This document shows positions 17,345-25,464 of a stretch of DNA of 62,087 nt, in pieces. This DNA comes from an uncultured Bacteroidales bacterium (GTDB lineage Bacteria; Bacteroidota; Bacteroidia; Bacteroidales; UBA932). Position numbers and translations under genes: made by a program. Location of the stretch: NCBI GenBank assembly GCA_944323445.1, contig CALUSM010000013.1:1-62087 (forward strand). Direction: 5' to 3'. The notes under the pieces were generated by a model. It was not told the origin of the DNA. It worked only from the letters and a program-made list of their open reading frames with translations, and made no database searches. Numbering within the stretch: the stretch's first letter is position 1; each line of letters starts with the position of its first letter.

Positions 17345-19648
17345 ATGAAAAGACAACTCTTCTGTACTCTGGCAATGACAGCGATGACTGTTATCGGAGC
17401 GGCTGCGGCGGGAACCGACAGCCTTTCGAAATGGGTGAATCCCATGATAGGGACAAACGGAATGGGGCATACGTTCCCGGGAGCCTGCTATCCTTTCGGG
17501 ATAGTGCAACTCAGCCCGGACACGGACACCGTGCCGCACAACATCGACGGACGGTACCAGCCCGAGGCCTACCGCTACTGCGCCGGCTACCAGTACGGCG
17601 ACAGCACGATAGTGGGCTTCAGCCACACGCATTTCAGCGGTACGGGACACTCGGACCTCGGGGACGTGCTGCTGATGCCCACCACCGGTGAGCTGAAACT
17701 GCGGCCCGGAACAGCGGCCGACCCTGACGCGGGATACCGCTCCCGGTACTCACATGAGCGGGAAGTATCCCGGCCGGGATACTACGAGGCCTTCCTGGAG
17801 GACTACGGCATACGGGCGCAGCTGACGGCCACCCCTAGGACAGGCGTACACCGCTACACCTACCCCGAGGGCGCCTCGGAGCAGCGGGTCATCCTCGACC
17901 TCATCCACGGCATCTACAACTACGACGGCAAGGTGCTCTGGGGCCAGATCCGCGTCGAGAACGACACCCTGCTGACCGGCTACCGCATCACCAACGGCTG
18001 GGCGCGGACCAACTACACCTACTTCGCGATATCGTTTTCAAGGCCAATACGCGAGTACGGCTACAAGGAATTCGGGAAAGTGCTCTACAACGGGTTCTAC
18101 CGCAAGTTCGACCTGGAGCACAATTTCCCGGAAATCGGAGGCAGGAAGATAGCTGCCTGGTTCGAGTTCGACCCCTCGGAGGGCCGGGAACTGGAGGTGA
18201 AGGTCGCCCTGTCGGGGGTGAGCACCGCCGGAGCGGTCAGGAATCTGGAGGCGGAGGCGGCAGGAAAGGATTTTGAGACCGTGGCGGCCGAGGCCGGGGC
18301 AGCCTGGGACAATGCCCTCTCGGTCATCGAGGCCGAGGGCAATGAGGACCAGCTGTCCATGCTCTACACCTCCCTCTACCACACGATGATCAACCCTTCG
18401 GTCTACTGCGATGTGGACGGGCTCTACCGGGGAGTGGACGGCAACATCCACCGCGCGGAGGGTTTCACGAACTACACCATTTTCTCCACCTGGGACACCT
18501 TCCGGGCCCTGCACCCGCTCTACAACATCATCCAGCGGGAGCGCAGCCATGACATCATCGAGTCCATGATCGCCCACTCCGAGCAGAGCGTCCACGGAGC
18601 CCTGCCGGTATGGAGCCACAACGCCAATGAGAACTGGTGCATGATCGGCTACCACAGTGTCTCCGTCCTCGCCGATGCCATCGCCGCCGGCATCCCTGTC
18701 GATACGGCCCGGGCCCTGAAAGCCATGGTGCGCAGCTCCTCCATACCCTACTACGAGGGCACCGGCGAGATGATGCGCCTCGGCTACGTCCCCATGGAGG
18801 CATCCGGCAGCTCCGCGTCAGTAACCCTCGAATACGCCTACGATGACTGGACGGTCTACAGGACGGCCTCAGCTGCCGGAGACAGCGATATAGCCGCAGA
18901 GTACCTCAAACGCTCCGGCAACTGGCACAACGTATTCGACCCCGTCACCCGCCACGCCCGTCCCCGCCATGAGGACGGCAGCTTCAAGGCTGACTTCGAC
19001 CTGCTCAGCACCCACGGCCAGGGCTTCATCGAGGGCAACTCCCTCAACTACTCCTTCTACGTGCCCCACGACGTACCCGGCCTGATAGAGGCCATGGGCG
19101 GAGCAGAGCAGTTCGAGGCCAACCTCGACACCCTGTTCACCATGCACCTCCCCGACGAGTTCTTCGCCGGCACCGAGGACGTCACCCGCGAGGGCATCCT
19201 CGGCGGCTATGTCCACGGCAACGAGCCCAGCCACCACATCCCCTTCCTCTACGCCTGGACCTCCAGCCCCTGGAAGACCCAGTACTGGCAGCGCGAGATC
19301 ATGAACCGGATGTACCGCAACAACATCGACGGCCTCTGCGGCAACGACGACTGCGGCCAGATGTCCGCCTGGTACATCTTCTCCGCCATGGGCTTCTACC
19401 CCGTCTGCCCCGGCAGCGGCGAGTACATCCTCGGCGCCCCCTACCTCCCTTACATGAAAATCAACCTTGAAAACGGCCGGACCCTCGAGATAAAAGCCCC
19501 GAAAGTCTCCGACCGCAACCGCTACGTCCGCTCCGTCAGCCTCAACGGCACACGGCTCCAGCCCGGAGAGGACGGAGTCCTGAAACTCACCATCGGCCAG
19601 ATCCTCGAAGGCGGCACCCTCGAGTTCGAGATGAGCGCCCGGCACTGA
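17345..19648 (+). CDS. GH92 alpha-mannosidase
   Basis: A 767-residue exported exo-alpha-mannosidase of family GH92, a calcium-dependent family acting on alpha-mannosides such as host N-glycans or fungal mannan. Residues 1-22 are a signal peptide. Family motifs are WVNPMIGTNGMGHTFPGACYPFGIVQLSPD near the N-terminus, GFSHTHFSGTG, HGNEPSHHIPFLY (carrying the expected catalytic glutamate) and GNDDCGQMSAWYIFSAMGFYP near the C-terminus. Linkage specificity cannot be read by eye. It stands alone, without SusCD-like partners, divergent from uvrA2. Confidence 0.93.
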   Translation: MKRQLFCTLAMTAMTVIGAAAAGTDSLSKWVNPMIGTNGMGHTFPGACYPFGIVQLSPDTDTVPHNIDGRYQPEAYRYCAGYQYGDSTIVGFSHTHFSGTGHSDLGDVLLMPTTGELKLRPGTAADPDAGYRSRYSHEREVSRPGYYEAFLEDYGIRAQLTATPRTGVHRYTYPEGASEQRVILDLIHGIYNYDGKVLWGQIRVENDTLLTGYRITNGWARTNYTYFAISFSRPIREYGYKEFGKVLYNGFYRKFDLEHNFPEIGGRKIAAWFEFDPSEGRELEVKVALSGVSTAGAVRNLEAEAAGKDFETVAAEAGAAWDNALSVIEAEGNEDQLSMLYTSLYHTMINPSVYCDVDGLYRGVDGNIHRAEGFTNYTIFSTWDTFRALHPLYNIIQRERSHDIIESMIAHSEQSVHGALPVWSHNANENWCMIGYHSVSVLADAIAAGIPVDTARALKAMVRSSSIPYYEGTGEMMRLGYVPMEASGSSASVTLEYAYDDWTVYRTASAAGDSDIAAEYLKRSGNWHNVFDPVTRHARPRHEDGSFKADFDLLSTHGQGFIEGNSLNYSFYVPHDVPGLIEAMGGAEQFEANLDTLFTMHLPDEFFAGTEDVTREGILGGYVHGNEPSHHIPFLYAWTSSPWKTQYWQREIMNRMYRNNIDGLCGNDDCGQMSAWYIFSAMGFYPVCPGSGEYILGAPYLPYMKINLENGRTLEIKAPKVSDRNRYVRSVSLNGTRLQPGEDGVLKLTIGQILEGGTLEFEMSARH

Positions 19649-19671
19649 TTTTTATATTAGCAATATAAAAA
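19649..19671. repeat. Perfect 10-bp inverted repeat after the GH92 stop
   Basis: TTTTTATATT (19649-19658) and AATATAAAAA (19662-19671) are exact reverse complements separated by AGC. The repeat begins on the base after the GH92 stop codon. It could act as a weak terminator, but the near-copy at 19680-19703 in front of the next gene argues for an operator. Confidence 0.7.
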
Positions 19672-19679
19672 TTTAACCA

Positions 19680-19703
19680 TTTTTATATATCAGCAATATA
19701 AAT
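19680..19703. promoter_or_regulatory. Second palindrome copy, putative operator
   Basis: A near-copy of the 19649-19671 element: TTTTTATAT, then AGCAATATAAA. The arms TTTATAT and ATATAAA still pair. A third related hairpin, TTTGCTA 19703-19709 with TAGCAAA 19719-19725, encloses the -7 box 19708-19715. All three share an AGCAA(T/A)AT core at 19659, 19692 and 19720. Confidence 0.5.
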
Positions 19704-19707
19704 TTGC

Positions 19708-19715
19708 TATATTTG
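19708..19715 (+). promoter_or_regulatory. -7 promoter box of the AAA/DUF4143 gene
   Basis: TATATTTG, a perfect match, ends 20 bases before the ATG at 19736. It lies between the arms of a 7-bp inverted repeat, so a protein bound there would block transcription. Confidence 0.6.
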
Positions 19716-19735
19716 CGGTAGCAAAATATCCGCAC

Positions 19736-21007
19736 ATGGCAATAACAATCGATACATTCCGGATACTGATAAGCGAGGGACAGGAACTTCTCAGAGACAT
19801 TGACCTGTATGACAGGCAGTTCGAATTTGAGGGCAGCGGCCGATACGTCCTTACAGGCGTGCGGCAGGCAGGCAAGTCCTACATGCTGTTCAAACGGGCA
19901 AGGCAGCTGATGTCCGAAGGCCGTCTCCCGGAAGAATTCATCTACATCGATTTCGACGACGAGCGTCTCATAGGAATGGATGCCGGCGACTTCGACACGA
20001 TACTCCAGGCATACAGAAGCACCGGCGGGCAAAAGCCGATACTGATGTTCGACGAGATACAGAACATAGAGGGCTGGGAGCATTTCGCCCGGAGACTTGC
20101 CAACCGGAAGTTTCAGGTATACATCACAGGAAGCAACGCTAAAATGCTCAGCCGGGACATACACACGACCCTCGGGGGCAGATACACGGAAGGGACGGTA
20201 TATCCCTACTCCTTCTCAGAGTATCTTGAGTCACAGGGCATTGTGCTTAGCCAGGGATGGGAATACAGTTCGGAGAGATTCAAGGTCATGGAAATGCTCT
20301 CCCAGTATCTCCTGTGGGGAGGATTCCCTGAGCTCATGCTTTTCAAGAACAAGAGACGGTGGCTGAACGACCTGTATGAGAAAATCCTGTTGAACGACAT
20401 AGTCGTCAGAGGCAGGATCCGCAATGAGACCGCCCTGCGGATGGTGTTCAAAAGACTCGCCGAGAGCATCGGAAAACCCATAGCCTACAACCGGATAGCC
20501 AACCTGATAAAAAGCACCGGAATCAACACTACCCCGGCATCGGTCATCCAGTATGTCGAAGCCGCCAAAGACGCATACATCCTCCTGCCCATTGAGAACT
20601 ACGCTACCAAATCTACGGAAAGGGAGACTGTCAAGAAGCATTACTTCATTGACAACGGCCTCCTGAGCATTTTCCTCAGCAACACTGCCGCCCCCCTGTT
20701 CGAAAACCTCTGCGCCGTCCACCTGAGCAGGACCTACGGAGACAAACTGTACTTCTACCACAAGAATACCGAAGTCGATTTCTACATACCGGAAGCCGGA
20801 TACGCCGTACAGGCCTGCGTCACGCTCAACGACCCCGACACAAAGGAGAGGGAGGTCAATGCGCTTGTCCGGCTGGACCGGGCCGAGAGCCTTTCGAGGA
20901 TGGTGATCGTCACCCGCGACGAAGAAGGCTCCATCCCCCTCCCCGACGGCAGGGCCATAGAAATACTTCCCGTCTGGAAATGGCTGCTGCAGAGCCGGGA
21001 CCTATAG
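19736..21007 (+). CDS. AAA_14/DUF4143 family ATPase
   Basis: A 423-residue cytoplasmic P-loop ATPase. Walker A is GVRQAGKS (41-48), Walker B-like ILMFDEIQNIEGWE near 101-114, followed by sensor-like ITGSNAKML and the family stretch GGRYTEGTVYPYSFSEY. The C-terminal DUF4143 part contains a PD-(D/E)XK-like fold (YHKNTEVDFYIP, then AVQACV). This family is abundant in Bacteroidota and its role is unknown. Expression is probably controlled through the palindromes just upstream. The last 6 bases (CTATAG) are shared with the end of the convergent beta-propeller gene. Confidence 0.87.
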   Translation: MAITIDTFRILISEGQELLRDIDLYDRQFEFEGSGRYVLTGVRQAGKSYMLFKRARQLMSEGRLPEEFIYIDFDDERLIGMDAGDFDTILQAYRSTGGQKPILMFDEIQNIEGWEHFARRLANRKFQVYITGSNAKMLSRDIHTTLGGRYTEGTVYPYSFSEYLESQGIVLSQGWEYSSERFKVMEMLSQYLLWGGFPELMLFKNKRRWLNDLYEKILLNDIVVRGRIRNETALRMVFKRLAESIGKPIAYNRIANLIKSTGINTTPASVIQYVEAAKDAYILLPIENYATKSTERETVKKHYFIDNGLLSIFLSNTAAPLFENLCAVHLSRTYGDKLYFYHKNTEVDFYIPEAGYAVQACVTLNDPDTKEREVNALVRLDRAESLSRMVIVTRDEEGSIPLPDGRAIEILPVWKWLLQSRDL

Positions 21008-22057
21008 CTCCATCTTCGCTAAATACATTATGCCGTCGCGGTCCATCACGGCAGCATAAATTGTATTCTCAGTCTCAGAATAACAAAGCCTTTCTATCTT
21101 ATAATCAGTGTGGATAAGCTCCAGAGGGTTGCCCTCCCAGTCGAAGACCGCTATCTTGGTGTAAGTCTGCCTGTCACCGCTGTTCCAATAGGGATTGACC
21201 TCCCCGTCATACGCTGCCAGAATCCTGTCGTCGAAAGCATATATGTCATAGAATCCCAGGACTGTCCGCTCATTGTAGTCATAGCCGCCGGAGGATACGT
21301 CAATGTCCGGCTCCTCAAATACTCTGACCGCTATAGGAGCTATGCTGTCCTGCCCGATGCCGTACGTTTCCAGCACAGTCCCATGCAATGTTCCTATAGC
21401 CAGACGGCTCTTGTCCGGTGATGCGGAGTAAGGCGTATACATGTACTCATAAAAACGCAGCTCCGGGTCGCTTACCGGGGAATAATCGTACTGACACAGA
21501 GTATGTCCAGCGCGGTCCTGGAGCTCAAACCTGCTTACCTCATGCAGGTCCGGACTTGAATAGCCGACATTCTTCATAAACAACCTGTTGTCTCCAGACT
21601 CCACCACACTCATTGTCCACGTAGGAGGATCATACCGCTCCTCCCTGTACAGAAAACTTCCGGCAAGTATCGAATCTATCTGATAACGGAGTATGCTCCC
21701 CTTCATGTCATCGTAATATGTCAGCACGCCATCGGCAAAATAAGTGTTTTGCAGCCCGCCTATGGTCTCACCCGGTCCGCGGCCGTCGCTGATACCGGAC
21801 CATATCCGCTTGCCGGTATTTTTGTCGTATATCCACAGATTGTGCCCCGTCTTCATGTCCGCCACTGGTACCAGCAGACAAGACTTGTACTCCCACAAAT
21901 CGTATACAACATTGACATACAACTCGTCTGAGACAAGTTCCCACCCGGCTTTCCGTTCTGTCGGGAACGTCACGGACAAAGATACCTCACCGGAACATGA
22001 AAATAGGAAAAATAAGGAAACTAGGATTGTTCCCTTACTAATATTCATCCATATCAT
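21002..22057 (-). CDS. 6-bladed beta-propeller lipoprotein (BF3164/TolB-like)
   Basis: A 351-residue lipoprotein. The lipobox LFSC places Cys21 as the lipidated residue (Cys18 if translation begins at the in-frame ATG 22048). The mature part shows repeated four-stranded blades, e.g. LWIYDKNTGKRIWSG, LTYYDDMKGSILRYQID, IYAFDDRILAAYDGE, IAVFDWEGNPLELI, as in the 6-bladed beta-propeller proteins common in Bacteroidales. Function is unknown. It is the last gene of a leftward unit with an NVEALA peptide and a CxxC lipoprotein, so it may bind or display the peptide outside the cell. It is convergent with the DUF4143 ATPase, sharing 6 bases. Confidence 0.8.
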   Translation of the reverse strand: MIWMNISKGTILVSLFFLFSCSGEVSLSVTFPTERKAGWELVSDELYVNVVYDLWEYKSCLLVPVADMKTGHNLWIYDKNTGKRIWSGISDGRGPGETIGGLQNTYFADGVLTYYDDMKGSILRYQIDSILAGSFLYREERYDPPTWTMSVVESGDNRLFMKNVGYSSPDLHEVSRFELQDRAGHTLCQYDYSPVSDPELRFYEYMYTPYSASPDKSRLAIGTLHGTVLETYGIGQDSIAPIAVRVFEEPDIDVSSGGYDYNERTVLGFYDIYAFDDRILAAYDGEVNPYWNSGDRQTYTKIAVFDWEGNPLELIHTDYKIERLCYSETENTIYAAVMDRDGIMYLAKMEL

Positions 22058-22087
22058 AAATGTGAAAATACAGTTTAAGGCCCGATA

Positions 22088-22375
22088 TTATTTTTCAATT
22101 ACTGATTGAGAGCATGTACAATTGGTCAGTTTACCAGGTCCTTTATATCCTTTTGCCCAGACCTCATTACCACAATTTGGACAAATTGCATCGCAATACG
22201 GGTCAACTGTGCCACATGTTCCCCAATGCTCGACACCTGCCAACGCTTCCACATTGGTTTCGAAAAGTCCGCCGTCAGATTCAGCGTTACTCTGAGATAT
22301 CGCACAGATACTCAGGAAAAGAGAAAGAGTGAGGGCTACCGCCCCTCCGAGAATGAGAATAATTGTCTTCTTCAT
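22088..22375 (-). CDS. NVEALA family secreted Cys-rich peptide
   Basis: A 95-residue precursor. A hydrophobic export segment (about residues 4-27) is followed by a short acidic stretch and the family-naming NVEALA motif (about 41-46). The remainder is a small domain with six cysteines, including CPNC and CTC, and no other hydrophobic region. It belongs to the NVEALA family of Bacteroidota, small exported proteins of unknown function. The layout (leader, conserved motif, Cys-rich core) recalls a processed peptide. Neighbours in the same direction are a CxxC lipoprotein upstream (53 bases) and the propeller lipoprotein downstream (30 bases). Confidence 0.82.
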   Translation of the reverse strand: MKKTIILILGGAVALTLSLFLSICAISQSNAESDGGLFETNVEALAGVEHWGTCGTVDPYCDAICPNCGNEVWAKGYKGPGKLTNCTCSQSVIEK

Positions 22376-22428
22376 TGCTGCTTGATTTTAAAATTAATAT
22401 TTGATTTATCTGTTTTTGCGCAAAACAT

Positions 22429-22986
22429 TCATTTGGCAATACTTTCAAGTACCTTTTCAAAAGCTGTCCTAAGGTCCTCGCTCATTGAAGGATTGCCCAC
22501 ATACACTATCTTCCCTGCACTGTCTGTCAAAAATGTGTGAAAACGCACATCCTCCGGGATGAAACTGTTGGCTTTCCTGAAACGTCCGTCGAAATCTATA
22601 TACACCGGATACGGGAACCTGTGTATATCCAGCAGCCGCCTCACGACTTCGTAATCTTCAGGCTTCGGAGAGAATATGGTCAATACTTCAAATGTACCAT
22701 CCTCTGAACTCTTGCGGTAGAGCCATTCTATGCTGGTAAGATGTGCAATTTCGCAGTCGCTGCATGATGCAGAATCATAGTAGAATATCAACTTAGGCAG
22801 GTCAGACTTGTCTTTATAGAAAAAGACACCCGCAGTATCGACTCCCTGCATGCCGGCCGGAGTCACAACTGTATTCGACATAAACGTCCTCAGTTCCCTG
22901 CGCAACAAGACAGTTTCCCGCGAAGCACATGTGCAAATCAGCACAGGACCTATCATAAATATCAATATGCGGGAGAGAAGTTTCAT
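22429..22986 (-). CDS. Thioredoxin-like lipoprotein with CSDC motif
   Basis: A 185-residue exported protein. The N-terminus is a signal with cysteines at 18 and 20, one of which is probably lipidated, although the lipobox is not ideal. PKLIFYYDSASCSDCEIAHL holds C75 and C78 at the end of a beta strand, as in thioredoxin folds. FPYPVYIDFDGRF and FLTDSAGKIVYVGNP resemble the later strands of TlpA-like oxidoreductases. I infer a redox role, possibly on the Cys-rich NVEALA peptide encoded next. It is the first gene of the leftward unit. Confidence 0.72.
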   Translation of the reverse strand: MKLLSRILIFMIGPVLICTCASRETVLLRRELRTFMSNTVVTPAGMQGVDTAGVFFYKDKSDLPKLIFYYDSASCSDCEIAHLTSIEWLYRKSSEDGTFEVLTIFSPKPEDYEVVRRLLDIHRFPYPVYIDFDGRFRKANSFIPEDVRFHTFLTDSAGKIVYVGNPSMSEDLRTAFEKVLESIAK

Positions 22987-23000
22987 AGTCGTTTTGTTTT

Positions 23001-23008
23001 CAAAGATA
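23001..23008 (-). promoter_or_regulatory. -7 promoter box of the NVEALA operon
   Basis: TATCTTTG on the minus strand, 14 bases before the ATG at 22986. No other good box is seen before the NVEALA or propeller genes, so the three are probably one transcript. Confidence 0.55.
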
Positions 23009-23059
23009 TTGCATTGTTTTCAAATAGACAACTTTTCTTTTACTTTGCAGGTAGAATTT

Positions 23060-23845
23060 ATGAAAATACCTACCACAAAGATTATACGGATTATCCTTCT
23101 CATGGCACTGGCAACAGCTGCCTTGGCTGTAACGATTCCGGTATTCCTGACCGACCGCTTCACTATCAGAGGCGGCTCCATGCTTCCTACCCTGCATGAC
23201 GGACAGCACGTCTTCGTGAACAAACTGCTGATGGGTGCCCGCATCTATACCAAATACGACTTCTCGGACCCGGTGATGGAGTCTTTCCGGATGCCCGGAC
23301 TCAGGAATGTCCGGCCGGAAGACATCGTCATATTCAACTACCCATACCCTGACTCAACCGGCAAAATTCACTTCCGGATCAACTACGTCTACGCAAAGAG
23401 ATGCATAGGAAGGTCTGGCGACACTGTGGGCATCCGCAACGGATACTACTACAACTCCTCGCTGCCGGCAACAGTTATCGGAGCTGAGCGGTATCAGAGA
23501 TGGCTTTCCCGCAGACCTGACTCAGTACTCAAAGCCGATACCGTCCTGAGGTTCGAAGCAGCCGTCTTGCCGGACGGAACCGTCTGGACTATCAAAGATT
23601 ACGGGCCGCTGTACATACCGGGTGCAGGAGACACCATAAGGCTTACCGAAAACAATATCTTCCTGTACGGCAGACTCATCGAGTATGAAACAGGAGACAT
23701 GCCCGATGCAGACTCCGTCTCATGCTATACCTTCCGCAGCGACTATTGCTTCCTCGCCGGAGACAACGTCCTCAACTCCATGGACAGCCGGTACATCGGC
23801 CTCATCCCCGAAGCCTTCATCGTCGGTATCGCTGCCTGGAAATAA
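23060..23845 (+). CDS. lepB: Signal peptidase I (S26)
   Basis: A 261-residue type I signal peptidase with one N-terminal transmembrane segment (about 8-29) and a periplasmic catalytic domain. The serine is S40 in IRGGSMLPTL and the lysine K113 in YAKRCIGRSGD. The GDNVLNSMDSRYIG box is near the C-terminus. An upstream in-frame extension exists but runs through the divergent promoter region and has no homology, so I start at ATG 23060. Divergent from the NVEALA operon, with 73 bases between start codons. It could be a general enzyme or one dedicated to that operon. Confidence 0.9.
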   Translation: MKIPTTKIIRIILLMALATAALAVTIPVFLTDRFTIRGGSMLPTLHDGQHVFVNKLLMGARIYTKYDFSDPVMESFRMPGLRNVRPEDIVIFNYPYPDSTGKIHFRINYVYAKRCIGRSGDTVGIRNGYYYNSSLPATVIGAERYQRWLSRRPDSVLKADTVLRFEAAVLPDGTVWTIKDYGPLYIPGAGDTIRLTENNIFLYGRLIEYETGDMPDADSVSCYTFRSDYCFLAGDNVLNSMDSRYIGLIPEAFIVGIAAWK

Positions 23846-23859
23846 TTAAAATATTTTCG

Positions 23860-23867
23860 TAACTTTG
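23860..23867 (+). promoter_or_regulatory. -7 promoter box of the first AAA-like/PD-(D/E)XK gene
   Basis: TAACTTTG ends 28 bases before the ATG at 23896. The paralogue at 58987 has an equivalent box at nearly the same distance (27 bases). Confidence 0.6.
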
Positions 23868-23895
23868 AGGCGGAATACCCGAAGACACACAGACC

Positions 23896-25458
23896 ATGGA
23901 CACACAGCAGAGACTTTACCCTATAGGCATACAGACATTCGCGGATATCCGGAATGAGAACTACATGTACATCGACAAGACTGAGTACGTATACCGCATG
24001 ACCCACTCCGGGGCAAGGTACATCTTCCTGAGCCGCCCGAGGAGGTTCGGCAAGTCACTGCTGGTATCTACGCTGCACAGCTACTTCGAGGGACGGAGGG
24101 AACTCTTCAAGGGGCTGGCCATAGATATGCTGGAAAAAGAGTGGACGGTGCATCCGGTGCTGCACTTCGACATGAGTATGGCCAAGCACATGGAGAAAGA
24201 GCAGCTCGAGTCCATGCTCAACCTCCAGCTGCTCAAATACGAGAATATATACGGCAAAGTAGAAGCGGAAAAAGGAGTCAACGACAGGCTTGCCGGCATC
24301 ATCCAAAGAGCCTGTACACAGACAGGGCAGAAGGCGGTCGTACTTATCGACGAATACGACGCCCCCCTGCTGGACGTAGTGCACGAGGATACCACCCTCC
24401 CGGTGCTGCGCAACGTCATGCGCAACTTCTACAGCCCCCTCAAGGCCTGCGACCCGTATCTCAGGTTCGTCTTCATGACCGGCATCACCAAGTTCTCCCA
24501 GCTGAGTATCTTCAGCGAACTCAACAACCTGGAGAACATCAGCATGCTGGAGCAGTACGCAGCCGTATGCGGCATCACTGAGGAAGAGATTCTCACCCAG
24601 ATGAGCCCCGACCTGGACACACTGGCGCAGAGGTTGGGCCTGAGCCGCGAAAATACATTCGCCAAGCTGAAAGCCAAGTATGACGGCTACCACTTCACCT
24701 GGCCCTCCCCCGACATCTACAACCCGTTCAGCCTCATCAGGGCCTTCGCCAACGCCAAGCTCGACGCCTACTGGTTCGGCAGCGGAACGCCGGCATACCT
24801 GATAGAGATGATCCGTAAGTTCCGCATGACACCCATCCAGCTTGGAGAGACCTGCAGGGTGGGCAAAGAAGAGTTCGACACCCCTACCGAGCGGATCGGC
24901 AGCATCATCCCCCTATTGTACCAAAGCGGATATTATACTATCAAAAAGGGAAATCCCCTAACCGAGTCCTACACCCTTGGCATACCCAACCAGGAGGTCA
25001 GAATCGGCCTCTTCCGCTCACTGATACCGTACTACGTGACTACCGACACCATATCGGCCTCGTCCACCCTCATAACCATGGCGGAATGTCTCCTCGAAGA
25101 TGACATGGACGGAGCACTCAGGGCCATGCAGACCTTCCTCGGAACCGTCCCCTACACCGACAATACCGACTACGAGGGCCACTGGCAGCAGGTGCTCTAC
25201 ATCATCTTCTCCCTCCTCGGCTACTACGCTGACGTGGAGGTCCGCACTCCGAAAGGCAGGGTGGACATGGTCATGCGCACTGCCACCAGACTATACCTGG
25301 TGGAGCTGAAACTCGACTCAGCCGCCGAGACAGCCATGCAGCAGATAGACTTGAAACAGTACCCAGACCGCTTCGCTCTCTGCGGCCTCCCCGTTATCAA
25401 GGTCGCCATCAGCTTCGACCGGGAGACTCACAACATCAGCAACTGGGAAATTCAGTAA
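23896..25458 (+). CDS. AAA-ATPase-like / PD-(D/E)XK nuclease-fold protein, copy 1
   Basis: A 520-residue protein of the AAA-ATPase_like plus PDDEXK_9 architecture (formerly DUF1703), amplified in Bacteroidota and of unknown role. The N-terminus YPIGIQTFADIRNENYMYIDKT leads to a degenerate P-loop RPRRFGKS (47-54). VLIDEYDAPL follows as a Walker B-like strand. The C-terminal nuclease fold has D457 in GRVDMVM and E470-x-K472 in VELK, so the catalytic triad looks intact. A paralogue at 58987-60552 shares long exact DNA stretches. It ends 6 bases before the DUF4922-SpoIID gene, so the two may be co-transcribed. Confidence 0.85.
   Translation: MDTQQRLYPIGIQTFADIRNENYMYIDKTEYVYRMTHSGARYIFLSRPRRFGKSLLVSTLHSYFEGRRELFKGLAIDMLEKEWTVHPVLHFDMSMAKHMEKEQLESMLNLQLLKYENIYGKVEAEKGVNDRLAGIIQRACTQTGQKAVVLIDEYDAPLLDVVHEDTTLPVLRNVMRNFYSPLKACDPYLRFVFMTGITKFSQLSIFSELNNLENISMLEQYAAVCGITEEEILTQMSPDLDTLAQRLGLSRENTFAKLKAKYDGYHFTWPSPDIYNPFSLIRAFANAKLDAYWFGSGTPAYLIEMIRKFRMTPIQLGETCRVGKEEFDTPTERIGSIIPLLYQSGYYTIKKGNPLTESYTLGIPNQEVRIGLFRSLIPYYVTTDTISASSTLITMAECLLEDDMDGALRAMQTFLGTVPYTDNTDYEGHWQQVLYIIFSLLGYYADVEVRTPKGRVDMVMRTATRLYLVELKLDSAAETAMQQIDLKQYPDRFALCGLPVIKVAISFDRETHNISNWEIQ
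24520..24576 (+). repeat. 57-bp exact match to the paralogue at 59614-59670
   Basis: All 57 bases are identical between the two AAA-like/PD-(D/E)XK genes, inside a longer block (about 24345-24780) of high DNA identity flanked by clearly divergent segments. Confidence 0.9.
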
Positions 25459-25464
25459 AAGACA

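Noticed and set aside
19649-19671. Rho-independent terminator for GH92
   Set aside because: The stem is pure A-T and no separate T-run follows; the near-copies downstream fit an operator better. A weak terminator effect cannot be excluded.
22850-23059. Upstream in-frame extension of the signal peptidase gene
   Set aside because: It overlaps the CxxC lipoprotein gene in antisense and the divergent promoter; the usual N-terminal anchor begins at 23060.
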